DNA from: Xanthobacteraceae bacterium
Lineage (GTDB): Bacteria > Pseudomonadota > Alphaproteobacteria > Rhizobiales > Xanthobacteraceae
Reading direction: 5' to 3'
Assembly: GCA_030039105.1 (NCBI GenBank)
Contig: JASHQO010000428.1
Location: 1-5,023, forward strand
Length of the DNA: 5,023 nucleotides
Numbering within the stretch: the first letter of the stretch is position 1; the number at the start of each line of letters is the position of its first letter. Under the pieces are notes generated by a model. The model made no database searches. It was not told the origin of the DNA and saw only the letters and a list, made by a program, of their open reading frames with translations. Both the position numbers and the translations under genes were made by a program. Positions 1 to 5,023 of the stretch are shown piece after piece.

Positions 1-645
1 TGGGTGTGCCCGCTGGTCGAGGAATCCGAAACCATCGACCTCGCCGCCGCCGAGGCGCGCTTCAAGGCGCTGCAGAAGCGCTTCGGCGATGCCGTCGACC
101 TGGTCCACGGCCGCATGCGCGGCGCCGACAAGGATGCCGCCATGGAGCGCTTCGCCAGGGGCGAGACGCGGCTCCTGGTGGCGACGACGGTGATCGAAGT
201 CGGCGTCGACGTGCCGGAGGCGAGCGTCATGGTGATCGAGCACGCCGAGCGCTTCGGCCTGGCGCAGTTGCACCAGTTGCGCGGCCGCATCGGCCGCGGC
301 TCGGATCGTTCGACCTGCCTGTTGCTCTACAAGGCGCCGCTCAGCGAGACCGCGAAAGCGCGGCTCGCCATCCTGCGCGAGACCGACGACGGTTTTCGCA
401 TCGCCGAGGAGGATTTGCGGCTGCGCGGCGAAGGCGACGTGCTTGGCACCCGGCAAAGCGGCATGCCCGGTTTCCGCATTGCCCGGATCGAAGTCCACGG
501 CAAGCTCCTGAGCGCGGCGCGCGACGATGCCGCGTTGATGCTGTCGCGCGATCCAAAGCTGCAAACGCCGCGCGGGCAGGCGTTGCGCGACCTGCTCTAT
601 CTGTTCGCCCGCGACGAGGCGATCAGGCTTCTGGGCGCGGGCTAA
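1..645 (+). CDS. recG: ATP-dependent DNA helicase RecG, C-terminal part (5' end outside window)
   Basis: RecG is a superfamily 2 double-stranded DNA translocase that remodels stalled replication forks and Holliday junctions in the cytoplasm. The 214 visible residues are the second half of the helicase core plus the C-terminal tail; the wedge domain and Walker A/B motifs lie upstream of the window. Visible signatures are VHGRM at residues 35-39, helicase motif V around LLVATTVIEVGVDVPEA (58-74), motif VI QLRGRIGRG (92-100), and the stretch after it, DGFRIAEEDLRLRGEGDVLGTRQSG (130-154), which is the RecG/Mfd-type TRG region that couples ATP hydrolysis to translocation. The frame is open from base 1, so the gene starts outside. 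It ends in RDEAIRLLGAG and TAA at 643-645, a normal-looking RecG end with no sign of damage. Mfd shares the TRG region, but the sequence around GTRQSG and the short tail fit RecG better. A repeat-like element begins directly at the stop codon. Confidence 0.95.
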   Translation, partial: WVCPLVEESETIDLAAAEARFKALQKRFGDAVDLVHGRMRGADKDAAMERFARGETRLLVATTVIEVGVDVPEASVMVIEHAERFGLAQLHQLRGRIGRGSDRSTCLLLYKAPLSETAKARLAILRETDDGFRIAEEDLRLRGEGDVLGTRQSGMPGFRIARIEVHGKLLSAARDDAALMLSRDPKLQTPRGQALRDLLYLFARDEAIRLLGAG

Positions 646-707
646 AGCATGATCCCGAAAAAGCCGGCCATCGGACTTGATCCGAGGGTGGCAAACGGTT
701 TCGACCA
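646..707. repeat. Partial palindromic repeat (rhizobial GCATGATCC-type), hairpin-forming
   Basis: Directly after the recG stop codon comes AAGCATGATCCCGAAAAAG (starting at 645), followed by an imperfect hairpin: GCCA-TCGGA (667-675), loop CTTGA, then TCCGA-GGG-TGGC (681-692), i.e. 5 bp plus 4 bp separated by a GGG bulge. An outer arm, CGAAA (656-660) against TTTCG (699-703), can also pair. From memory, short repeats beginning GCATGATCC and ending in its inverse GATCATGC are scattered in many Hyphomicrobiales genomes. Here the closing GATCATGC arm is absent; after about 707 the sequence becomes the TctC-like fragment. I infer a truncated or decayed copy. The hairpin could act as a recG terminator, but no T-run follows it. 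Family membership rests on recall, not on a search, and only one copy lies in this window. Confidence 0.55.
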
Positions 708-710
708 AAC

Positions 711-827
711 GACGCCGATCAGCACCGATATCGTCTTGCCGCGATAGAAATCCTCGACCGGATCGGCCAGGGTGCGCGCCGGCGCGAGGCCCGCGAAGCC
801 AACCGCCAGCAAGGCGCATAGCTGCAC
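711..827 (-). pseudogene. Truncated TctC/Bug-family tripartite tricarboxylate transporter substrate-binding protein (N-terminal remnant)
   Basis: The minus-strand frame reads a hydrophobic signal-peptide-like stretch, QLCALLAVGFAGLAPARTLA, followed by DPVEDFYRGKTISVLIGV. The latter closely matches the start of mature TctC/Bug proteins (D-P-x-x-x-F-Y-x-G-K-T-[IV]), periplasmic binders of tripartite tricarboxylate transporters. In that family a glycine-rich GPGGGYD-like ligand loop should follow. Instead the frame passes at about 711 into sequence translating as VWSKPFATLGSSPMAG, which is the antisense of the repeat next to recG, and stops at 642-644. Only about 40 of some 320 residues remain, so the gene is dead. 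No ATG sits at the signal peptide; a GTG at 825-827 is in frame, and the open frame extends to an ATG at 927-929 that would give an unusual N-terminus. A strong GGAGGAGG sits at 862-869 (minus), about 34 bases before that GTG, so the original start region may also be damaged. No tctA or tctB genes are nearby. Confidence 0.6.
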
Positions 828-940
828 CGGGTTCGGCGCACGCCAAGCTCGATACGACGTGCCTCCTCCGGTGCGGCAGCTTCTCCCGCCGATGAATATT
901 CTGCTAACTGTCCGGCGCCAATCCACCATGCAGATAGTTC

Positions 941-1969
941 ATGCCATCCTTTGAATTCGGTCTCGACACCTTCGGCGATGTCACCGCCGGGCCGGACGGC
1001 CGGCCGCAATCGCAGGCGGCCGTCATCCGCGAAGTCATCGAGCAGGGCGTGCTGGCCGACCAGCTCGGCATCGACGCGTTCGGCGTCGGCGAGCATCATC
1101 GGCCGGACTTCGCCATCTCCGCGCCCGAGGTCGTGCTGGCGGCGATCGCCGCGCGCACCAGCCGTATCGTGCTCGGCTCGGCCGTCACGGTGCTGTCGTC
1201 GGACGATCCGATCCGCGTGTTCGAGCGTTTTGCTACCGTCGATGCCGCCTCGAACGGCCGCGCCGAGGTCACGCTGGGGCGCGGCTCGTTCACCGAATCG
1301 TTTCCGCTGTTCGGCTTCGACCTCGGGCAATACGAGGCGCTGTTCGAGGAAAAGCTCGACCTGTTCGTCGCGCTGCTCCGGCAGGAGCCGGTGAGCTGGC
1401 AGGGCCAGTTGCGACCGCCGCTGAACAATCAGCGAGTCTTCCCGCCGCTCGACAAGCCGCCGCTGAAAACCTGGATCGGCGTCGGCGGCAGCCCGGAATC
1501 CGTCGTCCGCGCAGCGCGTTACGACCTGCCGTTGATGCTCGCCATCATCGGCGGCGAGCCGCGGCGCTTTCTGCCGTTCATCGATCTGTACAAGCGCGCT
1601 TACGCCCAGCTTGGCCGCCCGATCAAGCCGATCGGCCTGCATTCCCACGGCTACGTCGCCGACACCGACGCGCAGGCGCGCGAGGACCTGTGGCCGCATC
1701 ACAAGGCGATGCGCGACCGCATCGGCGCCGAGCGCGGCTGGCCGCCGGTGACCCGCGCCTCGTTCGACCAGGAGGCCGACGGCGGCTCGCTCTATGTCGG
1801 CGCGCCGGAAACCGTGGCGCGCCGCATCGCCGCGACCGCGCAGGCGCTCGGCATCGCCCGCTTCGACATGAAGTATTCGTCCGGCACGTTGCCGCACGCC
1901 AAGTTGATGCGCAGCATCGAGCTTTACGGCACCCAGGTGATGCCGCTGGTGCGCGATATGCTGGCTTAG
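941..1969 (+). CDS. LLM class flavin-dependent oxidoreductase (luciferase-like monooxygenase family)
   Basis: This complete 342-residue protein has the features of the bacterial luciferase-like TIM-barrel flavoenzymes, which use FMN or F420 to oxidise small organic substrates. It starts FEFGLDTFGD, an N-terminal strand typical of the LLM subgroup I recall as the 2I7G-like probable oxidoreductases, followed by FGVGEHHRPDF (47-57), the family's Gly-x-Gly-Glu-His-His signature. Further family-like segments are RIVLGSAVTVLSSDDPIRV (75-93), GRAEVTLGRG (106-115), and KTWIGVGGSPESVVRAA (176-192), the likely phosphate-binding loop region. No signal peptide or membrane segment is seen, so it should be cytoplasmic. 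An in-frame TAG at 935-937 makes ATG 941 the first possible start, which fits the family N-terminus. There is no clear Shine-Dalgarno sequence ahead of it. The upstream neighbour is a broken TctC fragment on the other strand; the downstream gene mipZ converges and overlaps its stop. The substrate cannot be deduced. Confidence 0.88.
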   Translation: MPSFEFGLDTFGDVTAGPDGRPQSQAAVIREVIEQGVLADQLGIDAFGVGEHHRPDFAISAPEVVLAAIAARTSRIVLGSAVTVLSSDDPIRVFERFATVDAASNGRAEVTLGRGSFTESFPLFGFDLGQYEALFEEKLDLFVALLRQEPVSWQGQLRPPLNNQRVFPPLDKPPLKTWIGVGGSPESVVRAARYDLPLMLAIIGGEPRRFLPFIDLYKRAYAQLGRPIKPIGLHSHGYVADTDAQAREDLWPHHKAMRDRIGAERGWPPVTRASFDQEADGGSLYVGAPETVARRIAATAQALGIARFDMKYSSGTLPHAKLMRSIELYGTQVMPLVRDMLA

Positions 1970-2826
1970 GCCGCGGCCAACTCGCCGCCCGGCTGGGCGA
2001 TGCCGAGCTTGAGCGCCGCGAGCAGCGCTTCGACCTCGAGGCGCGCGGTGACGTGCGAGAGCGTCGGCCGCGTGCCCAGCGTCTTGGCATCGAGCGCGTC
2101 GAGCGCGGTCAAGCCGCGGACGAAGAACTCGCGGAAGATCACCCGCTCTGCCAGTCCTTCGACGCAGCGGAAGCTGAGCCGGCCTGACAGGTCATCCAAC
2201 CCCTGACTGAGGGTTTTGGTGTTGCGCGACGCCAGCATCGCCAGCCGGTTGCGCAGCACGATCCAATCGGTGAGCGCGTTGTCGCGAATGTGCCGCTGCC
2301 GGCGCGCGTCCTCGACCATCTGCGCATAGTGACTGGAGCCGGTGACGCCCAAGGTTGCGCGATCGACGGTGCCCAGCACGTCGAAGTCGACGAAACTGTC
2401 GTTCATCGGCGTCACCAAGGTGTCGGCAAGCGAATGCGCCACCCGCGCCAGGTAGCAGTCGCGCCCGGGCGTGTCGATCACGATGAAGTCGTGGTCGCGC
2501 GCCAATTCGCCGATCTGCGCGATCAGCGCGTTGCCGTCGGCGGCCTCGTCCTCGGCGGTCGGATGGTCGGTGTTTTCGATGAAATAGCGGTGATCCGGAA
2601 TCTCCAGGTCGAGGCCGTTTTGCTGGGCCCAGGCGTGCCGGTTCTCGATGTAGTGAGTAAAAGTTTTTTGCCGGGAGTCGAGATCCAGCGTGGCAACGGT
2701 GCGGTTCGACTTCAGCAGCGCGATCGCCAAGTGCATCGCCACCGTCGACTTGCCCGAGCCGCCCTTTTCATTGCCGACAACAATCACGCGAGCACGCCGC
2801 ACCTGAGCCGCCATGTCATGCGACAT
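1966..2826 (-). CDS. mipZ: Cell division-site positioning ATPase MipZ (ParA/MinD superfamily)
   Basis: MipZ is a deviant Walker P-loop ATPase that, in alphaproteobacteria, binds ParB at the chromosome poles, forms a bipolar gradient by ATP-dependent dimerisation on DNA, and blocks FtsZ polymerisation away from midcell. The 286-residue protein shows VIVVGNEKGGSGKST (14-28) with the signature lysine K21 and P-loop lysine K26, the Walker A' segment LDLDSRQKT (47-55, with D50 matching the catalytic aspartate of Caulobacter MipZ), Walker B FIVIDTPGRD (114-123), and TPMNDSFVDFDVLGTVD (139-155), a stretch nearly invariant in MipZ that separates it from ParA and MinD. DWIVLRNRLA and ERVIFREFFVRGLTALD later on are also MipZ-like. 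The Caulobacter protein is about 274 residues. Start: ATG 2824-2826 is preceded by GAGGG with an 8-base spacer; a second ATG four codons on has no better site, and the frame upstream to 3012 is not protein-like. Its TAA overlaps the stop of the convergent oxidoreductase gene. Transcription probably starts from the AT-rich gap upstream. Confidence 0.96.
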   Translation of the reverse strand: MSHDMAAQVRRARVIVVGNEKGGSGKSTVAMHLAIALLKSNRTVATLDLDSRQKTFTHYIENRHAWAQQNGLDLEIPDHRYFIENTDHPTAEDEAADGNALIAQIGELARDHDFIVIDTPGRDCYLARVAHSLADTLVTPMNDSFVDFDVLGTVDRATLGVTGSSHYAQMVEDARRQRHIRDNALTDWIVLRNRLAMLASRNTKTLSQGLDDLSGRLSFRCVEGLAERVIFREFFVRGLTALDALDAKTLGTRPTLSHVTARLEVEALLAALKLGIAQPGGELAAA

Positions 2827-2833
2827 GATAATT

Positions 2834-2839
2834 GCCCTC
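2834..2839 (-). promoter_or_regulatory. Shine-Dalgarno site of mipZ
   Basis: On the minus strand CGAGGG lies eight bases before ATG 2824-2826 and decides the start in favour of this ATG over the longer open frame reaching 3012. That longer frame would add about 62 residues of low-complexity sequence drawn from the AT-rich intergenic region. Confidence 0.7.
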
Positions 2840-2903
2840 GCTTTGTTAAGAAGTGCCAATTTTTTCTTGTCTGAAGATTTGCGCTGATTCTGAAATTCTC
2901 GCA

Positions 2904-2920
2904 AGCACAGTAAATGTGCT
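2904..2920. repeat. Perfect inverted repeat AGCACA-GTAAA-TGTGCT in the mipZ promoter region
   Basis: A perfect 6-bp dyad with a 5-base centre lies between the TTGACA and just past the candidate -10 of mipZ. Its position suits an operator that would block or guide RNA polymerase, but the arms are short and could occur by chance. No T-run follows on either strand, so it does not look like a terminator. Confidence 0.3.
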
Positions 2921-2941
2921 GAGCATGTGTCAAATCGACTC
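2907..2941 (-). promoter_or_regulatory. Probable mipZ promoter with adjacent GANTC methylation site
   Basis: On the minus strand a perfect TTGACA (2933-2928) is followed after 15 bases by TACTGT (2912-2907), a weak -10 candidate with a short spacer. GAGTC (2941-2937), a GANTC site for the cell-cycle methyltransferase CcrM, lies three bases upstream of the TTGACA, and a second GANTC (GAATC on this strand, 2890-2886) lies about 50 bases downstream, in the probable leader. In Caulobacter, mipZ is one of the genes whose transcription is known to be activated by CcrM methylation; I infer that similar control may operate here. No convincing CtrA box (TTAA-N7-TTAA) is visible. The -35 match is good, but the -10 and the start site are uncertain. 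Confidence 0.4.
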
Positions 2942-3020
2942 GCTGTCGTTTTGTGACCGGCCGGCTCGGAGCCAGCGGTGCCGGCTATCTGGTGCACAAC
3001 ACCATGTCGCACAGCCAGGA

Positions 3021-3034
3021 CGCCTAATGAGGCG
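3021..3034 (-). terminator. Weak hairpin downstream of thiG
   Basis: CGCCT (3021-3025) and AGGCG (3030-3034) form a perfect 5-bp stem with a 4-base loop just three bases beyond the thiG stop on the minus strand. It could end or attenuate the thi transcript, but the stem is short and no T-run follows on the minus strand, so read-through into mipZ is possible. Confidence 0.25.
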
Positions 3035-3037
3035 CCG

Positions 3038-3808
3038 TTACGTCCCCACCAGCCCGAACTGCGGGCTCGACGGCTCGGCGTGGGTGCGCTTGGCGATGCG
3101 GCCGGCGAGGCGTGACAGCCGGCCGGCTTCGACCGCGGCGCACATGCTGCCCGCCATCATCACCGGATCGCGCGCCTTCGAGACCGCGGTGTTGAGCAGC
3201 ACCGCGGAGCAGCCGAGCTCCATGGCGAGCGCAGCGTCGGAGGCGGTGCCGATTCCGGCATCGAGCACCACCGGCACCGGCGAGCGAGCGCAGATAAGCT
3301 CGATCAGGTGCGGGTTGGAGATGCCGAGGCCGGAGCCGATCGGCGAGCCGAGCGGCATCACCGCGGCGGCGCCGGCGTCGGCGAGCTTGCGGCAGGTCAC
3401 CGGGTCTTCGGTGCAGTACGGCAGCACGACAAAGCCCTGCGCCACCAGCGTCTGCGTCGCGCGAATGAGCTCCTCGACGTCGGGGTAGAGCAATTCCCGG
3501 TCGCCGATCACCTCGAGCTTGACCCAGTTGGTCTGCAGCGCTTCGCGCGCCAGCTCCGCGGTCAGCACCGCGTCCTTGGCGGTCTGGCACCCGGCGGTGT
3601 TGGGCAGGAAGCGCACGCGGCCGGCCAACAGGTCGATCAGGCTTTCATCGTCGCCGGCAAGGCTGATGCGGCGGATCGAGGCGGTGACCATCTGGCTGCC
3701 GCTCGCCGCAATCGCGTCGAGCATGATCTTGCGATTGGGATAGCCGGCGGTGCCGAGAAGCAACCGCGAGTCGAATTTTTGTCCGGCAATGACAAGAGGA
3801 TCGGACAT
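3038..3808 (-). CDS. thiG: Thiazole synthase ThiG
   Basis: ThiG is the cytoplasmic TIM-barrel enzyme that condenses 1-deoxy-D-xylulose 5-phosphate, dehydroglycine and ThiS thiocarboxylate sulfur into the thiazole phosphate of thiamine. The 256-residue protein has the normal family length. Visible signatures are RLLLGTAGYPN (15-25), MVTASIRR (40-47), PNTAGCQTA (69-77), NWVKLEVIGD (94-103) with K97 as the expected Schiff-base lysine, VMPLGSPIGSGLGI (150-163), VVLDAGIGTASDAA (180-193) and VLLNTAVSKA (204-213), the last segments forming the phosphate-binding site. Start ATG 3806-3808 is preceded by AGGAG with a 6-base spacer. It lies 18 bases downstream of thiS, so the two are surely co-transcribed and probably translated at matched rates, as expected for partners that form a complex. 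No missing key residue is seen. The usual next gene thiE is not downstream; an intergenic region and mipZ follow. Confidence 0.97.
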   Translation of the reverse strand: MSDPLVIAGQKFDSRLLLGTAGYPNRKIMLDAIAASGSQMVTASIRRISLAGDDESLIDLLAGRVRFLPNTAGCQTAKDAVLTAELAREALQTNWVKLEVIGDRELLYPDVEELIRATQTLVAQGFVVLPYCTEDPVTCRKLADAGAAAVMPLGSPIGSGLGISNPHLIELICARSPVPVVLDAGIGTASDAALAMELGCSAVLLNTAVSKARDPVMMAGSMCAAVEAGRLSRLAGRIAKRTHAEPSSPQFGLVGT

Positions 3809-3826
3809 TTCCTGCTCCTGGATTCT

Positions 3827-4042
3827 CTAGCCGCCCTGACGCGCCCGCACGATTTCGACGCTGTCGCCGGGATGCAGTTGCGTCGCCGGCCACGCGGCGC
3901 GCGGCACCACCGCGCCATTGAGCGCGACGGCAATGCCGCGCTGGCCGGTGTCGACCGCCTTTTCGGCAAGCAGCGCTTCGAGCGTCGTCGCAGCGAACGG
4001 CTCGCTCGCGCCGTTGATGCGGATGCTTTGCTGTTGCGTCAT
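3827..4042 (-). CDS. thiS: Sulfur carrier protein ThiS
   Basis: ThiS is a small ubiquitin-like (beta-grasp) protein whose C-terminal glycine is adenylated by ThiF and converted to a thiocarboxylate that supplies sulfur to ThiG. This 71-residue protein ends in ARQGG, with the required Gly-Gly as its last residues directly before the TAG at 3827-3829. Other family-like parts are the N-terminal strand SIRINGASEP, the helix TLEALLAEKAV, the strand IAVALNGAVVPR (37-48) and the HPGDSVEIVRARQGG end (57-71). Length is slightly above the usual 65-67. ATG 4040-4042 is preceded by AGGGG with a 7-base spacer lying across the end of thiO; only nine bases separate the thiO stop from this start. A MoaD-type protein would be the alternative, but the position between thiO and thiG settles it. 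No thiF is visible in this window. Confidence 0.95.
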   Translation of the reverse strand: MTQQQSIRINGASEPFAATTLEALLAEKAVDTGQRGIAVALNGAVVPRAAWPATQLHPGDSVEIVRARQGG

Positions 4043-4051
4043 GGCGCACCC

Positions 4052-5023
4052 CTACTCCGCCGCCCGCGCCGGCAGAAACCGCTCGAGGCCGAACGGGCGG
4101 ATGGCCGGATCGACGGCATCGTCGAGAATGAGCCGGGCCATGGCGTCGGCAGTGATCGGCGCCAACAGAATGCCGTTGCGGTGGTGGCCGGTGGCGTAGA
4201 ACAGGCCCGCGAGCGGTCCCGGACCGAGGATCGGCGCATCGTCGCGGCTGCCCGGCCGGTGACCGACCCAGATTTCCGCGATCGGCAATTCTTCGACCGC
4301 CGGCACCGCGCGCCAAGCGGCGTCGAGCAGCGCCATCACGCCGCCGGCGGTGATGCTGTCGTCAAAGCCTTTCTCCTCGACGGTGCCGCCGACGATCAGC
4401 CGGCCGTCGCGGCGCGGCACCAGATAGGCCCCCGGCGCCCACAGCACGTGATCGAGCAGCGGCGCTTTCGGGTCCATGCGCAACGCCAGCATCTGGCCCT
4501 TGACCGGGCGCACCGGCGGCCGCCGGTCGGGCGGCAGGCCCTCGATGCGGCGCGACCAGGCACCGGCGGCGAGCACCACGACGTCGGCCGGCTCGGCGGT
4601 GCCGTCGTCGAACGTGACGCCGGTGGCCTTGCCGCCGTGGATGGCGATTTCCTTGACCGGCCGGTGCTCGTAAATTTTGCCGCCCGCGGTTGCGGCGGCG
4701 ATGCGCAGCGCCTGGACGAGCTTGCGATTATCGACCTGATGATCCTGCGGCGAGAACAGCGCGCCCGCGATCTTTCCGGCGAGATGCGGCTCGCGTTTGC
4801 GCGTGTCGGCGGCGGACAGCCATTCCAGCGGCAAATCCAGCCGGCGCTGAAACTCGAGGCGATGCAAAATCTCGCCCTGGTCGTCGGCGGTCAGCGCCAG
4901 CACCAGCGTCCCTTCGCGCCGTAGCTCAACGTCGATGCCGCTGCCGCGCAAAAGCTCGTCGGCAAAGCTCGGCCAGCGCGCCTGGCTGTCGCGGCCGAGC
5001 GCAATCAGCGCCTCCTCGCCCGG
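4052..5023 (-). CDS. thiO: Glycine oxidase ThiO, C-terminal 323 residues (5' end outside window)
   Basis: ThiO is an FAD-dependent oxidase of the DAO family that turns glycine into iminoacetate (dehydroglycine), the two-carbon and nitrogen donor for thiazole synthesis, in organisms that use ThiO rather than ThiH. The frame is open to the right edge, so the start and the N-terminal GxGxxG FAD motif (roughly 45-50 residues) are missing. Visible residues include LAAGAWS (151-157) of the FAD domain, YLVPRRDGRLIVGGTVE (200-216), which builds the substrate pocket, HRPGSRDDAPILG (255-267), and GHHRNGILLAP (279-289) with the arginine expected to bind the glycine carboxylate. The protein ends in LPARAAE and TAG at 4052-4054, nine bases before thiS. 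A TTG at 4949-4951 is not a start: the frame before it reads family-like sequence (ALIALGRDSQARWPSFADEL). I expect thiC, possibly with a TPP riboswitch, further upstream outside the window. Confidence 0.94.
   Translation of the reverse strand, partial: PGEEALIALGRDSQARWPSFADELLRGSGIDVELRREGTLVLALTADDQGEILHRLEFQRRLDLPLEWLSAADTRKREPHLAGKIAGALFSPQDHQVDNRKLVQALRIAAATAGGKIYEHRPVKEIAIHGGKATGVTFDDGTAEPADVVVLAAGAWSRRIEGLPPDRRPPVRPVKGQMLALRMDPKAPLLDHVLWAPGAYLVPRRDGRLIVGGTVEEKGFDDSITAGGVMALLDAAWRAVPAVEELPIAEIWVGHRPGSRDDAPILGPGPLAGLFYATGHHRNGILLAPITADAMARLILDDAVDPAIRPFGLERFLPARAAE

Larger units (their letters stand above)
2827..3037. other. Intergenic region between thiG and mipZ
   Basis: This 211-base gap has two halves. 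Bases 2827-2952 are clearly richer in A and T than the flanking genes and carry the probable mipZ promoter, the dyad and two GANTC sites, plus a run of seven T at 2860-2866 region on the plus strand. Bases 2953-3037 return to high GC and contain a 24-codon plus-strand frame (2953-3027) ending in TAA and a small hairpin at 3021-3034. I see no RNA gene here. Confidence 0.6.

Noticed and set aside
719..1897. Minus-strand open frame of 392 codons antisense to the flavin oxidoreductase
   Set aside because: The plus-strand frame matches a known enzyme family along its full length; the antisense product is Arg/Asp/Ala-rich and unlike any family I know.
2290..2874. Plus-strand open frame of 194 codons antisense to mipZ
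   Set aside because: It is the shadow of the MipZ coding frame, whose motifs are unambiguous.
2827..3012. Longer N-terminus for MipZ starting at 3012
   Set aside because: The extra residues come from promoter-like AT-rich sequence, while the ATG at 2826 has a good ribosome site and gives a normal MipZ N-terminus.
2853..3488. Plus-strand open frame crossing the intergenic region into antisense thiG
   Set aside because: It runs through the AT-rich promoter region and then through the complement of thiG; no protein-like features.
3308..4924. Plus-strand open frame of 538 codons antisense to thiG, thiS and thiO
   Set aside because: It spans three well-recognised minus-strand genes, its translation is rich in Arg, Ala, Gly, His and Asp without domain-like order, and long antisense frames are common in high-GC coding DNA.
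4949..4951. TTG as a start codon for thiO
   Set aside because: The frame stays open to the window edge with ThiO-like sequence before it; starting here would remove the FAD-binding N-terminus.
4043..5023. TPP riboswitch for the thi operon
   Set aside because: The operon's 5' end lies beyond the right edge, and no such element is present between thiO, thiS and thiG.
1..5023. CRISPR array, tRNA or rRNA gene, insertion sequence or transposase
   Set aside because: I saw no regularly spaced direct repeats, no tRNA cloverleaf or rRNA-like stretch in the non-coding gaps, and no transposase-like frame or paired terminal inverted repeats.

Overview
The window is high-GC DNA with compact genes, and the gene set points to an alphaproteobacterium, most likely of the Hyphomicrobiales (Rhizobiales). 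The main support is an unmistakable MipZ (the alphaproteobacterial division-site ATPase), a thiO-thiS-thiG thiamine cluster in the order usual for this group, a palindromic repeat of the rhizobial GCATGATCC...-type, and the remnant of a TctC/Bug-type solute-binding protein, a family much expanded in Bradyrhizobium-like genomes. The genus cannot be fixed from the sequence alone.

Layout. (1) Bases 1-645 (+) are the 3' end of recG, cut by the window edge. (2) Bases 646-940 hold no intact gene: about 60 bases of a repeat-like hairpin element starting right at the recG stop, then on the minus strand the N-terminal piece of a TctC-like periplasmic binding protein whose homology stops about where the repeat-like sequence begins. 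(3) Bases 941-1969 (+) encode a complete luciferase-like (LLM class) flavin-dependent oxidoreductase. (4) Bases 1966-2826 (-) encode MipZ, convergent with the oxidoreductase and overlapping it by four bases at the stop codons. (5) Bases 2827-3037 form a comparatively AT-rich gap with the probable mipZ promoter, including two GANTC (CcrM methylation) sites and a perfect 6-bp dyad. (6) Bases 3038-5023 (-) are a tight thiO-thiS-thiG operon, with thiO running off the right edge.

Function. ThiO oxidises glycine to the imine, ThiS carries sulfur as a C-terminal thiocarboxylate, and ThiG joins both products with deoxyxylulose 5-phosphate to build the thiazole half of thiamine. thiE, often next in such operons, is not present downstream; mipZ follows instead, with its own likely promoter. 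RecG (fork rescue) and MipZ (division placement) are housekeeping genes; the oxidoreductase substrate is unknown.

I found no convincing undescribed system. The points most worth a second look are the repeat/TctC junction, and the mipZ control region with its paired GANTC sites and dyad.
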